DNA from: Lucinisca nassula
Taxonomy: Eukaryota; Mollusca; Bivalvia; Lucinida; Lucinidae
Direction of reading: 5' to 3'
NCBI GenBank assembly: GCA_963580285.1
Contig: CAUZLF010000205.1
Span: forward strand, 53,565 to 117,564
DNA length: 64,000 nt
The first letter of the stretch is position 1. The number at the start of each line of letters is the position of its first letter. This document shows, piece after piece, positions 1 to 11,654 of the stretch. The notes beneath the pieces are model-generated. The model was not told where the DNA came from. It worked only from the letters and a program-made list of their open reading frames with translations, and ran no database searches. The translations under genes and the position numbers were made by a program.

Positions 1-248
1 AGGAGACACCTCTAATAAAAATATTTTGTCTCTTTTTCCAACATGGACGTATTGTGTATTTTGCATCAAGTTCTTACTTTTTGCAGTGCTAAGTATTTTT
101 ATGCCCCTGCCATCATACATGCCATATTTGGTATGATGGCAGATACTGGTCAGAAGATTTAATTGGCAATACCTCTACATATATCCATGACCTCAAGAAC
201 AGTTTTTCCACGCAAGCTGTGCTGTCTGATGACAGCTATTGTTGCAAA
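1..248. other. Left edge, nothing recognised
   Basis: No supported coding or repeat feature, apart from a short near-palindrome at 111-136 (TACATGCCATATTTGGTATGATGG). Confidence 0.5.
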
Positions 249-253
249 ATGCA

Positions 254-1828
254 TATTTATCCCCCGACCGAATAGGTTTGGGGGATATAGCGATCAGCCT
301 GGCGTCCGTCCGTCCGTCCGTCCGTAGACGCAACCTTGTGATGGCCATAACTCCTATACCCTTTGAGATTCATTGATGGTTCTTGGCACAATTATTCACA
401 AGGCCGAGACGGCGTGTCATGTGCAAGAACCAGAACTCTGGATGCCATACTTTTTAGTTATCTCCCCTTTTAATAAAATAGAATGACTGCTTTGTGATGG
501 CCATAACTCCAATACCTTTTTAGATATATTGATGGTACCTGGCACAGTTATTCACAAGGCTGAGAAGGCATGTCATGCACAAGAACCACAACTCTTGTTG
601 CCATGGTTTTGGAGTTATCTCCCCTTCCAATAAAATAGAGTTACAACCTTGTGATGGCCATAACTCCTATACCCTTTGAGATTCATTGATGGTTCTTGGC
701 ACAATTGTTCACAAGGCTGAGACGGCGTGTCATGTGCAAGAACCAGAACTCTGGATGCCATACTTTGATAGTTATCTCCCCTTTTAATAAAATAGAATGA
801 CTACTTTGTGATGGCCATAACTCCAATACCCTTTGAGATATATTGATGATACCTGGAACAGTTGTTCACAAGGCCGAGACGGTGTGTCATGCACAAGAAC
901 CACAACTCTGGGTGCCATGGTTTTTTAGTTATCTCCCCTTCCAATAATATAGAATCACTACCTTGTGATGGCCACATCTCCAGCACTCTTTGAGATATAT
1001 TGATGATACTTGGTACAGTTGTTCATGAGGTTAAGCAGGTGTGTCATGTGCAAGAACCACAACTCTGGGTGCCCTAGTTTTTTAATTATCTCCCCTGACA
1101 ATATAACCTTGTGATGACCATAACTCCAATACCCTTTGAGATATATTGATGGTACTTGGCACAATTGTATATAACTTTGAGACAGCGCTTCATGCCTAAG
1201 AACAACAACTCTGGGTGCTATGATATTTGAGTTATCGCCCCTTCCAATATAACAGTATGACAACCTTGTGATCATCGTACCTCCAATACCCTTTGAGACA
1301 TATTTGTGGTACTTGATGCAGATGTACATGAGGTTAAGCAGGTGTGTCATGCTCAATAATTACAACTCTGGGTGCTCTGGTTTTTTACTTATCTCCCCTG
1401 GCAATATAACCTTGTGATGGCTAAACTCCAACACCCTTTGAGATATATTGAAGGAACTTGGCAAAATTGTATACAAGGTACAGAAGGGATGTCATGTGCA
1501 AGAACCACAACTGTTGGTGCTGTGGTATTTGAGTTATCTACCCTTCCAATATAACAGTATGACCAGCTTTGATCACTGTATCTCCAATACCTTTTGAGAC
1601 ATATTGATGGTACTTTGTACAGAAATACATGAGCTTAAGCAGGCATGTCATGCGCAAGAACCACATTTCTGAGTGCCCTGGTTTTTTAGTTATCTCCCCT
1701 GACAGTATAATCTTGTGATGGCCATAGCTGCAATACTTTTGTGATATATTGCTGGTTTAATTCTGGTGCACTTTCTATTGGTGGACAATCTTCTGAAGGC
1801 CATATTGGCTTTTGGTCGGGGGATTTGC
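254..1828 (-). mobile_element. Helentron-like element, family I (reverse), about 10 units of about 155 bp
   Basis: On the minus strand the 3' end is a hairpin (ATATCCCCCAAACC TATTC GGTCGGGGGAT) preceded by CGGACGGACGGACGGACGG. The 5' end carries CAAATCCCCCGACC. The core is a tandem array of a 150-156 bp monomer (GTGATGGCCATAACTCC on plus), about ten copies. This architecture fits bivalve pearl/Helentron-associated elements. No coding capacity. Confidence 0.8.
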
Positions 1829-1918
1829 CATCTCTTCCGATGGCTTTTTTTTTCCAGGGGAGGATGGCTCTCTGGTAGAGGCATCTGTGTTCACTGCTTG
1901 TATAGTACAAGACCTCTA

Positions 1919-2141
1919 GGGCCAGTTGTTCAAAACTAACGATATTGTTAGTTAACAAATCGTTAAAACTATGATCATTTAATACATGGTAAATTTATTA
2001 ATATTTTTGCTGAATAAAATGTGAGTAGTGTTTGCATAAAAAAACAAGCAATTTAGATATTGAACTTGCTAGAACAGTTAACAATTTTATCATTAACAAG
2101 TTCGTTAAGCTAACGATGTTTTGAACAACTGGACCCTAGTT
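1919..2141. mobile_element. M2 foldback MITE
   Basis: Inverted termini CCAGTTGTTCAAAACTAACG ... AACGATGTTTTGAACAACTGG. Other full copies are at 10552-10787 and 22031-22287; partial at 7760-7905 and 20950-21128. Confidence 0.88.
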
Positions 2142-2196
2142 TCTAATTCCAAAATTTTAAGATTTGTTGGTCTGAGTGGCAGAACAGGCCAGTATA

Positions 2197-2405
2197 CAGT
2201 AAAATTCCTATATTAAGACCACCTTTGTTCTTTAAGACCACTTTTTAACAGTTCTAAAGGTGGTCCCTGACCAGAGGCCACTGTTTTCTGAAAACAGAAA
2301 GAAAGAATAACTGCATTTTATAAACCAGAATAAGTCTTAATAGCAATCGATCGCGCCTACGCCATAAAATCGAAAAAACCAGTATCTATATATAGCAATG
2401 CCACC
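2197..2405. mobile_element. M5 foldback MITE
   Basis: Starts CAGTAAAATTCCTATATTAA; contains the GACCACC/GGTGGTC inverted arms. Other copies lie at 44535-44752 and 63022-63234. Confidence 0.8.
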
Positions 2406-2414
2406 ATGTTATAT

Positions 2415-2623
2415 ATTTTTCGGTTATATATTTTTCTGAATTTATATACTAAGTCACCATAAAATCAAGTCTTGAATTAGATATTGATTGTGTGGAAAGG
2501 GCATAAGGGTTCCTGGGTCTGCTTTTGCGACAACAGTTGGGGGACATGATTTTGTCCTAGTTTGACCATCCCACAGTAGTAAACATCACACAACATAACA
2601 TATTATTAAACCAAATTTTTCAG
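2415..2623 (+). repeat. Long dispersed direct repeat, copy 1
   Basis: Nearly identical to 9873-10066; the block from AAAATCAAGTCTTGAATTAG to TATTATTAAACCAAATTTTT differs at only about three bases. Function unknown. Confidence 0.9.
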
Positions 2624-2954
2624 ACAAACATTGTAACTAAAGTATTTTCTACAAATCGAACAGTATAGGCCCAGACCAGACGCCACAGGTCCCAAATATT
2701 GCGATAATAAACATGTTTTGTTAAGATTTTGTTCTATACACTCTAGACTGGCACAAGGTTGTCCGAAATTAATGATTCCCCTGAGTGCTAAGAATTAGCC
2801 TAGCTATAAATAGCTCAAACTTGCCAAAAAATTTATCCTATTTTAATAGCAGAATTTTACTGCATGTCTTTTCTGGTCGCAAAAATCAAAGACGGGTTTT
2901 CTTGCCATGGGGCTCACATTTAATGAATAGTAAGTAAATCCTCTATGGAGAACT

Positions 2955-3281
2955 AGAAATGGGCAAACGCTCCCATGGTGGTCAGAAGAAGTGCTACAAG
3001 GACAACCTCAAAGCCTCCCTCAGGGACTTCCAACATTCCAACAGAGTCGTGGGAACAAATTGCACAGGACAGAGCAAAGTCGCAAGGTCTCATCAAAAGG
3101 GGTGCCAATGAATATGAGGCAAAAAGAATCGGAGAAGCTGAGCAGAAACGCGCACAGCACAAAGCCAGAGCTAAGGCATCACCAACAGAGCTGTCTTCCT
3201 CTAGCCTCTGTTGCTCTATCTGCAACAGACAGTTCAGAGCTAGAATCAGTCTCGTCAGCCATCTTAGAACACACAAATAGT
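2955..3281 (+). pseudogene. 3' end of a non-LTR retrotransposon ORF2 (C2H2 knuckle)
   Basis: The frame from 2975 reads SWEQIAQDRAKSQGLIKRGA, then EAKRIGEAEQKRAQHKARAK, and ends CSICNRQFRARISLVSHLRT HK before a TAG. A basic, alanine-rich stretch followed by C-x2-C...RARI.L.SH.RTH is the usual C-terminus of several animal LINE reverse transcriptase ORFs. The upstream ORF is absent, as expected for a 5'-truncated copy. An ATTG-type run follows at 3298-3310. An independent zinc-finger exon is possible but less likely. Confidence 0.65.
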
Positions 3282-3621
3282 AACATTTCTCAAATATGAT
3301 TGATTGATTATGTCAGTGATGACAGACGATCTATATATATTTAATGGATATTCAGAAATTTTGCAGCATGTGAATGTAATGAAAGAATGAGTGTCATTTT
3401 GAATGGTTGTATTGTACATAATAGTATTGCATTATGGCAGCTATCTTGCCAGTAATGTTGTATGTTACAGCTGAGCCAGAACATCAGAAAAAGGTACCTT
3501 TGACTGGTAAACAATGAAGATTTGTCAGAATTTTTATCCACTTGCTGAAGGCTTGAAGGATGCTTCACAAAATATCTTACTTGTATTTATAGTTGTGGAT
3601 GCAGGCTTGAAGATTGATGAC

Positions 3622-3843
3622 CTGACCTCAAGGTTGTAAAGCACTTTTTATGCTCACCTCAGCTGAGCATGAAATTCGTAATGCTCATAACTATTAAAAT
3701 ATAAAACAAGTAGGCAATTTTCCTGCTCAGATCAGCACAATGCCATTTATCCTGCTCAAAAATGTTAAAATGCCAACATTTAAGCCGGATAAATTTCATG
3801 TTCAAATGAATTGAGCATGAAAAAGTTTTATAACCTCGGGGCC
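3622..3843. mobile_element. M4 foldback MITE
   Basis: Termini CCTCAAGGTTGTAAAGCACT ... AAAAAGTTTTATAACCTCGG with repeated GAGCATGAAA and its inverse. Other copies at 5744-5958 and 23105-23325. Confidence 0.85.
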
Positions 3844-3949
3844 AGGAATCCTGTGTTTGAAACATTGTTAGGTTAAAAATTTAATGTTTTACAATATCTG
3901 TAGATACACCAGTATTTTGATTGTTTAGTAAAAAAAAAACAACTTTTTA

Positions 3950-4199
3950 GTGACATCACATGAATAAGTCAGTGAAATGAACCCCCCCCCCCCCCACACA
4001 AACCCCACTTTGTATAGGAGTATACAGTATTTTTCTTATTTCTTCTCAAAAACATAGGTTGTGGGTACTGGTTAGAACTATCCACAACCTATGTTTGAAG
4101 TATAAATAAAAAAAATTATCACAGATTTTTATCAGAAATGTAGCTATTTTGGAGATGTTAAAAAATGTACTATGTCACATGGCTGTGCTATCGTAATGA
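3950..4199. mobile_element. M3 foldback MITE with C-run
   Basis: A C tract (about 3961-3976) then hairpin ATAGGTTGTGGGTACTGG / ATCCACAACCTATG. Other copies at 13921-14058, 20036-20335, 31650-31852, 47770-47960, 49480-49618, 58990-59180 and 63715-63800. Confidence 0.83.
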
Positions 4200-4201
4200 C
4201 A

Positions 4202-4389
4202 TTAACCCTTATCTTGCTGTTCACGACAACCCCTATCTTTGAAAACAGTGTAGATCAGATCAGATGGCTTCTACACTGTTTGGCTTTCAGTTAATGAATT
4301 TGTAGCAATAAATTACATCAAGTAATTTGATTGGTTGATGGACAGAAATGGGAGTGGCTTAAATGAATATTCAGCAAGATAAGGGTTAA
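4202..4389. mobile_element. M1 MITE
   Basis: Termini TTAACCCTTATCTTGCTG ... CAGCAAGATAAGGGTTAA enclose a hairpin around GTGTAGATCAGATCAGATGG. Other copies at 13707-13919, 18706-18918, 20588-20881, 22882-23062, 24300-24512, 28541-28743, 35227-35439, 53503-53650 and the split 53826/61945 copy. Confidence 0.9.
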
Positions 4390-4482
4390 GTGTTCTTGCA
4401 AGTTCAGACCTAGAGGATCATGGATGTAGAAATAACGTGAAAAGCTACTCATAATTTTTCAGCTAAAATATTTGTTTCTTTG

Positions 4483-4765
4483 TTTGATTTGAGGTTTAAC
4501 AACCCCCTCAACACTGTATTGGTCATTTTGGAGACATTGCTCCCAATTTTGTGGGACTTTTACCCGACATTGAGATGAAATGACATCTCAAGCCCTGTCG
4601 CCCAAAGAAACCAGTAGGGTTTATAAGCATGAAAGAGCAGACTTGCACCGCTTTGCCTGGGCAGGGTTAGATCCTCTAAGCGGTTTACCAGTACTCATGT
4701 GCGGTCGGTTTCAGCTCTGCGTGGAAGCATTATGCAGCCCATTTATTTCTTCAAGCCCCTCAGCT
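4483..4765 (-). repeat. S2 dispersed repeat (SINE-like, about 290 bp)
   Basis: On the minus strand it ends GGTTTAACCTC-type tail with CAAA repeats (plus: TTGTTTGATTTGAGGTTTAA). The body contains GGGCGACAGGGCTTGAGATG and TCTAAGCCTGCCCAGGCAAA. No tRNA promoter is seen. Similar copies lie at 7947-8250, 11865-12085, 17715-17825, 21421-21720, 23874-24180, 31857-32145, 36152-36415, 54738-55035, 59330-59635 and 61108-61405. Confidence 0.85.
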
Positions 4766-4794
4766 AAAATATTAACATTTAGCAGATGCACATC

Positions 4795-4980
4795 TGACTG
4801 TTGATCAGGAGGTTGAGGTGTTGGCAACATTCTTCTATGGAGATTGATCATAAAACAGTTATTCTCTCCCTCCTGCTGATTCAAAAAGGGCAGTTGTCAG
4901 TTTCTTTGGAGAGAATGTGCACTATTCAGGTTAACCTCCTAACTATAAGCCTGCTCAGGAAAAGTGTCGTTTTCTTTCGA
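4795..4980 (+). mobile_element. S1 SINE fragment
   Basis: The S1 body (GGCAACATTCTTCTATGGAG ... AAGCCTGCTCAGGAAAAGTG) is present without most of the tRNA head. It directly follows an S2 repeat at 4483-4765. Confidence 0.8.
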
Positions 4981-5128
4981 ATTGACTTTCTCTGTTTGTC
5001 CTGAAATATTGTTGCCTTTACACTGCAACAAAAATCTGAAGAATTGAAAATATTTTCCATTCTATATTGCCCTATTGCAGTCAATAAAATGTCCCATATA
5101 TGTAGAATATCCCCTTGAGACTTGAAAG

Positions 5129-5441
5129 CCAGCCTCGGTAGCTCAGTCGGCTGCGCGTCTGACAGGTGATCAAGGAGGACGTGGGTTGGATACCTTCCGG
5201 GGTCGGCAACATTCTCTCTTGAAGATTGATCATGAAAGCTTTTCTACGGACATTCTCTCCCTGCCATTGATTCAAGAAGGGCAATTGTCAATTTCTGGCA
5301 AAAGAGTGTGCACTGTTCTAGTTAACCACTTACGTATAAGCCTGCCCAGGAAAAGTGTGGATAGGTAAACTGACCGGCTCAAGAATGACCTTAAAATAAT
5401 GTTGACTGAGCCATTAAACTCCAATACAAACAAACAAAAAA
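5129..5441 (+). mobile_element. tRNA-derived SINE (family S1), full length
   Basis: The head is AGCCTCGGTAGCTCAGTCGG with a B-box-like GTGGGTTGGATACC (decayed). The tail is CAAACAAACAAAAA. Perfect 14-bp target duplications TTGAGACTTGAAAG occur at 5115-5128 and 5442-5455. Confidence 0.93.
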
Positions 5442-5743
5442 TTGAGACTTGAAAGTTAAGCTGAAATCATAGAAATGTCTTTTGTCCCTTGATGTAATAT
5501 GAGGTGATTGCCAAAACAGGGTTTTGGTGCAGCAAAAGTTAACCAAATCCCCTTTGTCTATCCCCCAGAATATTAAAATCTTGTTCATTTTGAAAATGAA
5601 ACATCGCATGACTTTGCCACCAGAATACCTTTGTCAAAAATGAGCCTGAGCAAACTACTCCTAAGGAGCAGTCTGAGCAGGGTCTACACGCTATGGTTGA
5701 TAACAGTTTACAGATTGATGACTGAATGGATGGAAAACTGAGC

Positions 5744-5958
5744 TCCGAGGTTACAGCACTTTTTTCATGCTCAACTCACTTGAGCATGAAATTTATCCTG
5801 CTCATAAGTTTCAAAATACCAACAAAAGTTGGCGCTTTAAAATTTATGAGCAGGATAAATGACATTTTGTGCTGATCTGAGCAGGAAAATTGCCTGATTT
5901 GTTGGTATTTTAATAGTTATGAGCATAACAAATAGCATGAAAAAGTTTTATAACGATG
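5744..5958. mobile_element. M4 foldback MITE
   Basis: Termini GAGGTTACAGCACTTTTTTC ... GAAAAAGTTTTATAACGATG; internal inverse arms ATTTATCCTGCTCATAA / TTTATGAGCAGGATAAAT. Confidence 0.87.
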
Positions 5959-5999
5959 GGACCTGACTCCTTAGGCAGGCATGACAATAAAGAATAATT

Positions 6000-6590
6000 T
6001 GATGCTATGAGGCTCTGAAGTGTCCAAATTTTTAGGGTAAATACAGTAATTGTATTTATACCCTGAGCCTCACCACTGATGACAGATTAGCCTGTGCACC
6101 AGTGGAGCTATATAGCAGGCATTGCTGTTTGCCCTTTGACTGGGCTCATCAAAGTTATGTTTGGACAGTAAAGGCTGATCTATGGACAGCAAAGGCTCTG
6201 ATCAGATTGCATTGATAGTTTGTGGATATGCACAGGTTGATCTGAGGCCAGAACAACCTGCATATGACCCGTCTATATTATGACACAGCTCATGTAACTT
6301 ACCATCACATAGTGTTGACAGGGATGTTAAACCTCAAATCAAACAACGAGACTTTAGATGAGAGGACGGAACAGAGATGCTTTGTGAAAAAAATACTGCC
6401 TTAAACTGTACAGCCAGAAAAGACTTGTACTGACATTCTCACATGCAAAGCTGCTTTCATAAAATATGTGTCTGGGCTTAACTCTTGTCCTACCCTAGCT
6501 GTGCAAAAAGTATAGAACCAGATCAGACGGAAGAAGCCATCTGATATTATCAACAATGTCATTGAGTTTCTGAATTAGAATTATAGACCA
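6000..6590. other. No recognised feature
   Basis: AT-rich unique-looking sequence. A GTTTGACAGGGATGTTAAACCTCAAATC scrap near 6310-6345 is an S2 tail. Confidence 0.5.
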
Positions 6591-6597
6591 TATAAAG

Positions 6598-6848
6598 TTA
6601 TTTAAGGGGAATGGGAGCACCTGGCACATTTCTCTGCCATTTTTCAAAGGGAGACAACTTTCAGGACTTCCTGTTTGCTTTCCTATAAGCCCTGTCCCAC
6701 TGAAAAAGGGGGTCTACTCTTAAAGGAAAGAATTTGCTCCTCAGGAGCAAATTCTTTCCTTTAAGAGTTAACCCCTCTTGACATTGGAGACAAAAACACT
6801 ATTGCAGGAGTTGCCTCCCCTGAAGGTGTTCCCATTCCCCTTAAATGG
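6598..6848. mobile_element. M6 foldback MITE
   Basis: Termini TTTAAGGGGAATGGGAGCAC ... GTTCCCATTCCCCTTAAA; central perfect hairpin TCTTAAAGGAAAGAATTTGC / GCAAATTCTTTCCTTTAAGA. Confidence 0.92.
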
Positions 6849-6859
6849 ATGATATTCAG

Positions 6860-7600
6860 AGATGGGTGTGGCAGATTAATCAGCAGGACAAGGTTTAACA
6901 AAACCTGCAAAAAGCATTGTGAAACCAGCGGAAACATAGATCGGCCTACAGAACCATGCAGTCTGGTCAGTCTTCACTGGTAGTATCAGCTTTCTGCAGT
7001 TTCTGTATTGTCTGCCTTGTCCTTTAGTCTATCAGGGCAAACATCAGTGGCTCCCATCTTGCTCTGCAGACTGTTACCTTTGGGTAGAGGACCCAGATGT
7101 GGCTGTTATTTATGGAACCATGGCAAGCGAAGTTAGCTTTGGAGCTATTCAGCCTGTCTACTCATTCATTTTGAATACAGCCTTCATGTTCTGCATGATG
7201 AAGCTTTGGTTCCCTTGAACCCAAGTGTTCAAAGTGTCATTATCTTATCAAGCTTGTTAGTGGTCAAAATGTTAACTCTTCTAACAAGTATTCTAACACA
7301 GCGCGCCAATATAGGCAATGGAAAATAACTGTGTTTTATTCTACAACAAATCATGGCAAGGAAGAGCGTGACGAGTGACGTCATTACAAACTGCAAAGTT
7401 ATGACGTCACTAGTCGATTTCCTTGACGTTGGACGGTGTAACGTCATTTTCTCGCATCGAAAACGTTAGAAAAGGATATAGATGCATGTGTTTCAGTCAT
7501 TAATTTTGGCGGGATTTCTTCTAACAATGGCGAAAAGTTGTGAGAATTTGAAGGAAACAACAGCATTATTGCCGAGTTTCAGCGTGTTAGAATCGAAATA
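6860..7600. other. No recognised feature
   Basis: No coding similarity seen. Several TGACGT motifs (7369-7450) are CRE-like but have no evident gene. Confidence 0.5.
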
Positions 7601-7601
7601 G

Positions 7602-7762
7602 ATCAGCTCTAGCCAGTGATTTGTTGGGTAATAAATCAGTTTGTTGGTCAGTTGTAAGTAGACAAATCACGCGCGCTATGCGCTCGTGATTTGTCTACTT
7701 TACAACTGACCTCCAAACTGTGATTTATTACTCAACAAATCACAGCTAGAGCTGATCTATTT
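7602..7762. repeat. 160-bp imperfect palindrome
   Basis: AGATCAGCTCTAGCCAGTGA ... TCACAGCTAGAGCTGATCT, tip AATCACGCGCGCTATGCGCT CGTGATT. Probably another foldback element; no second copy seen in the window. Confidence 0.85.
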
Positions 7763-7905
7763 CTAAAATATATCTAACACTCGTATTTTTGCTGGAAAAA
7801 TGTGAGTAGCTTTTGCAAATGCAAAAATATTGGCACTTTTGCAATGTTTTAACAATATGTTAACTAATGACATTGTTAGGTTTAAACAACATGACCCTGA
7901 CATCC
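7760..7905. mobile_element. M2 MITE fragment
   Basis: Right half of M2 (ATGTGAGTAGCTTTTGCAAA ... AACATTGT-like end AACAACATGACCCTGAC), joined to the palindrome at 7602-7762. Confidence 0.7.
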
Positions 7906-7946
7906 TTATAAAGTAAAGGTAAGTCTTATTAGACTGCATTGTGGGG

Positions 7947-8250
7947 TCCACCGCCCATCAGGGCTTGGAGAAATAGATTGGGCTGCATGGTGCTTCCACC
8001 CAGCGCTGAAACTGGCCACATGAGTACGGGTAAACTGTTTAGAAAGTCTAAGCTTACCCAGGCAAAGTGATGCGAGTTGGATCACCCATGCATATAAACC
8101 CTTTTGGTTTCAATGGGCAGCAGGGCTTGAGATGTCATTTCATCTCAATGTCGAGTAAAAATCCCACAAAATTAGCAGCAATATTTCCAAAATGACCTTA
8201 TTAGTGTTGACAGGGACGTTAAACCTCAACTCAAACACACTGTATAGAAG
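7947..8250 (+). repeat. S2 dispersed repeat
   Basis: It runs from CCGCCCATCAGGGCTTGGAG to the tail GTTAAACCTCAACTCAAACA. Full length and moderately diverged. Confidence 0.85.
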
Positions 8251-8317
8251 TGAAGGCTGAGCTGGGTGTTTGCTGAATGCACATACTCAAAAACACCTTT
8301 CATTGTGTGAAGTGAAA

Positions 8318-8675
8318 TAGAGGATCTTACATGAGTGTACATGTATTATTGAATTTATTAAACAAGTTGAGGAAAAGAGATAAAATGGGAGGCTTTGCCG
8401 AGCATTTTATCCCTTTTCTCAACAAGTTCAATAAATTCAATAATACATGAGCACGAATGCAAGATTCTATAAATCATATGACATTTAAAACGCATTTTAT
8501 TCATGATTGTTTAATAAAAAAGCCAATATTCCGCCATTAGTAAATGCCACGTCGTTACATATAACGTTACAAGAAGTATCTAGCAATTTTGCATATCTAA
8601 TCCACTAGTGGATTATCGAAAATAATGCATGGCATTATTACACTCTACACAACGTCCTATTATAAAAGGTAATTT
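8318..8675. mobile_element. M8 element with terminal palindrome
   Basis: The first 130 bases fold (TGTATTATTGAATTTATTAA ... inverse ending AATACATGAGCAC). Followed by AATCCACTAGTGGATTA. Other copies at 12359-12742 and 14071-14414. Confidence 0.83.
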
Positions 8676-8984
8676 AAGACATCTATCAAATATGGTGTGT
8701 TACCAACTGTTTGGATTTTACTATAACGACTAAAACTAGTGTTTGGATTTAACATTTGCCGTTATATGTTTTCTTTCACATGAAATATACTAAATACACA
8801 ATTTTCTGTTTTTAAAGTCTTGTTTTTATGTTCCTTGCAAGGCTGTGTCCATAATATCCAATTTGGCTGAACGCAATACTGCCAAATTATTAATTGATTA
8901 TCCTGTATTACACCAGGTCAACCAATATTCAAAAATCATAAATCATGTTTTTAATTGCGTCAATTAATAAAATTGTCATTAATC

Positions 8985-9108
8985 AAGTAATTTCGTATTG
9001 GCCAAGTTATAGGTCCTCGGTCAGCTGTATTGGCCTCGGCCTTCGGCCTCGTGCCAATACAGCAGACCTCAGACCTGTAACTGGGCCAATACGAAATTAT
9101 TCGATTAA
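8985..9108. repeat. Palindrome of about 120 bp with GGCC-TTC-GGCC tip
   Basis: TAATTTCGTATTGGCCAAGT ... inverse ACTGGGCCAATACGAAATTA; tip CCTCGGCC TTC GGCCTCG. Confidence 0.85.
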
Positions 9109-9109
9109 T

Positions 9110-9870
9110 AACATTATATTACAGCAGTTTCAAAGTGTCCATACATACTAGACTCAAAATAGAAATGAAGGTAATGATCACGAACGGATACAATTAACCC
9201 ACAGCTCCCATCAGAGGAACACAAACATGAAACAACAGACCCTACTGGAAACATCAATAGCGGAAAGCCAAAAGGACAGTTACTTTCCCACAAAATGGCC
9301 AATTGGCTATCCAAAACAAAATAATATACAGTAAGTGATACAAACACTCAAAGACAAACCATAACAAAAATAAACCACGACAGAAGAACTGCCTTGGAAC
9401 AGTCAGTGAAACGAATTCCACTGGGGGGGCTTAAATCGATTTTACGTGGCAACAATCCTCGTCCTTACTTCCGTCGCGATTTAGACAAATAATTTGTTCA
9501 GTCCGCATGAAGGCCTCCAAACTCATCCATGCAACATATCTGTGAACACAAAAAATCAAACAACCACAGAGATGAAACAATGGTGAGGACTCGACAGCAA
9601 GAAACCACTGAAATGCTGGAGCAAAAGAAAACCAACAGTTAGACTCCGATGGGCCCGGCCAGAGACAGAGCATCAGGCACCAACCAACATTACATAGAAT
9701 TAGATACTCTAATTCTCAGTAAGCCTTTATGCTGGAACTGTCATAGAATCTGAGGCCTGACCCACCAGCGTGCAATTAAAGAGGGAAGCAAAATTGTCAA
9801 CCATGACTGGGTTAACTACCATGCATGCAATATATCGAAGAATGATTTTACCAAATTGGGTGCTGAAGTC
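9110..9870. other. Unclassified, no supported gene
   Basis: Short open frames on minus (e.g. 9114-9347, 9431-9673) lack recognisable domains or splice context. Could be part of an unlisted repeat. Confidence 0.4.
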
Positions 9871-9872
9871 AT

Positions 9873-10066
9873 TGCGGTTATATTTTCTGAATTTAAGTCA
9901 CGATAAAATCAAGTCTTGAATTAGATATTGATTGTGTGGAAAGGGCATAAGGGTTCCTGGGTCTGCTTTTGTGACAACAGTTGGGGGACATGATTTTGTC
10001 CTAGTTTGACCATCCCACAGCAGTTAACATCACACAACATAACATATTATTAAACCAAATTTTTTT
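9873..10066 (+). repeat. Long dispersed direct repeat, copy 2
   Basis: Second copy, 7.4 kb from the first. Shares GGAAAGGGCATAAGGGTTCC and CAGTTGGGGGACATGATTTT. Confidence 0.9.
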
Positions 10067-10189
10067 ATCCTACTACATGTTTAGATTTAGATTTTTGAAT
10101 GGTCACTTCAGTATTTATAGAATGAAGCCCATTTTTTGTGCCCAGAAAGCCAAGTGCAATAGCTTTCATGCTCTGTATCTATTAAAAGC

Positions 10190-10353
10190 AAGTTCAAGGA
10201 GTTCTGTAATGATCCTAAGTATTAGGAGCAGTCTGATCAGGGTCTACACTGTTTGCCATTCAGTCTGCATCGTTTGAACTCCTTGCTGGAATTTGTTGAA
10301 ATTTTGGGAGCAATACCTCTAAGTTTCAAAAGTTTTAGGATTTTTACAGTAGA
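10190..10353. mobile_element. M7 MITE, left arm missing
   Basis: AGGAGCAGTCTGATCAGGGT through AGGATTTTTACAGTAGA. Confidence 0.8.
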
Positions 10354-10551
10354 CTGCTTTTGAAAGGAAAGCAAACATGAAGTGATGAAAGTTATCTCCC
10401 CTGTAAAACGGCCTGTAGACATTGACCATTGATTTTGGTAGGGGAACATGCTGTTGTGTGTATATGAGCCCAGTCACAGGATAACGTGTCTTTTTAGCCT
10501 CGGCTACACACACTAGCAACAGCCAAGAAATTTTTAGATACAGAAACCAGA

Positions 10552-10787
10552 GGCCAGTTGTTCAAAGCCTTGTTAGCTTAACAACCTCATTAGTGGTCAT
10601 ATTGTTAACTGTTAACAATATGTAAAAAGTTCGGTATTTTTGCTGAAAAAATGTGAGCAGCTTTTGCAAATGCAAAAGCTGCTCACATTATTTCAGCAAA
10701 AATATTGGTATATTTGCCATATTAAATGATGAAAGTTTTAATGATTCGTTAACTAACAACGTCATTAGTTTCAAACAACTGGGCCCT
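10552..10787. mobile_element. M2 foldback MITE with perfect central hairpin
   Basis: Termini GGCCAGTTGTTCAAAG ... TTTCAAACAACTGGGCC. The centre AATGTGAGCAGCTTTTGC / GCAAAAGCTGCTCACATT is a perfect inverted repeat. Confidence 0.9.
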
Positions 10788-10904
10788 GAAGCAATGTACT
10801 ATTCAAGCAAAGACGCAAAGATCCTGATCAGACTGCAAAGATGTGCAGGCTGATCTGCACTGTACTTCACAAATGCTATAAAATAAGTTTTCTTGCGACA
10901 TGGC

Positions 10905-11060
10905 TGTGTTTGTTTGTTTGTTTGAATTGGAGTTTAACGGCTCAGTCAACACTATTTAGGTCATTTTTGAGCCGGTCAGTTTACCTATCAACACTTTCCT
11001 GGGCAGGCTTATACCTAAGCTGTTAACCAGTACAGTGCACATTCTTTCGCCAGAAACCTG
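10905..11060 (-). mobile_element. S1 SINE, 5'-truncated
   Basis: The reversed S1 tail (GTTTGTTTGTTTGAATTGGA) and body run as far as the TTCTTTCGCCAGAAAC segment. The tRNA head is missing. Confidence 0.85.
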
Positions 11061-11654
11061 GCTGTGTTACAGAGCCTTAAAGTGTCAATATGGACAGGTG
11101 GAAAAGACAAAAATTTCAAATGTGTTTTTATTACATGTATCGTTTTTAAAGAAAACGGGTTTGAAATTTTATGTGACTCATCAGCTATCCAAGAAAATAA
11201 GGCTTCATCATTTGGGAATTGTCTGTCGAACAAATGAAGCATCGACCCTTAAACTTCAAAAAATGAGCCAGCGCATGACAAAATCTACAATAAGACCAGG
11301 GCAACCAGCTAAGACTCAGATCAGCCTGCACATCTGTGCAGTCTGATCAGTCTTCACTGCTCGCATAAGCCTTCTATAGCCTCTGGGCTGTTCACTGAGA
11401 ACAAGAGAATGCTCCGACTAGGCTGACCGGACGGGCTGGCTGAACTTCGACCATAGCACAGGTCTTATTGTAGGTTTTGTCATGCACCGGCTCAAATAGA
11501 ATGTCATCAGCTTCATTCTGCTCGGTGCTCCTTTGAAGTGTGATTTTTAGAAATACAACCCTTGAGGGGCTTTTTGTTTGCTGATTGAGGCTTTTCATCC
11601 ACATCAATACTATTTAGGTCATTTTGGAGATGTTGCTTCCAATTTTGTGACATA

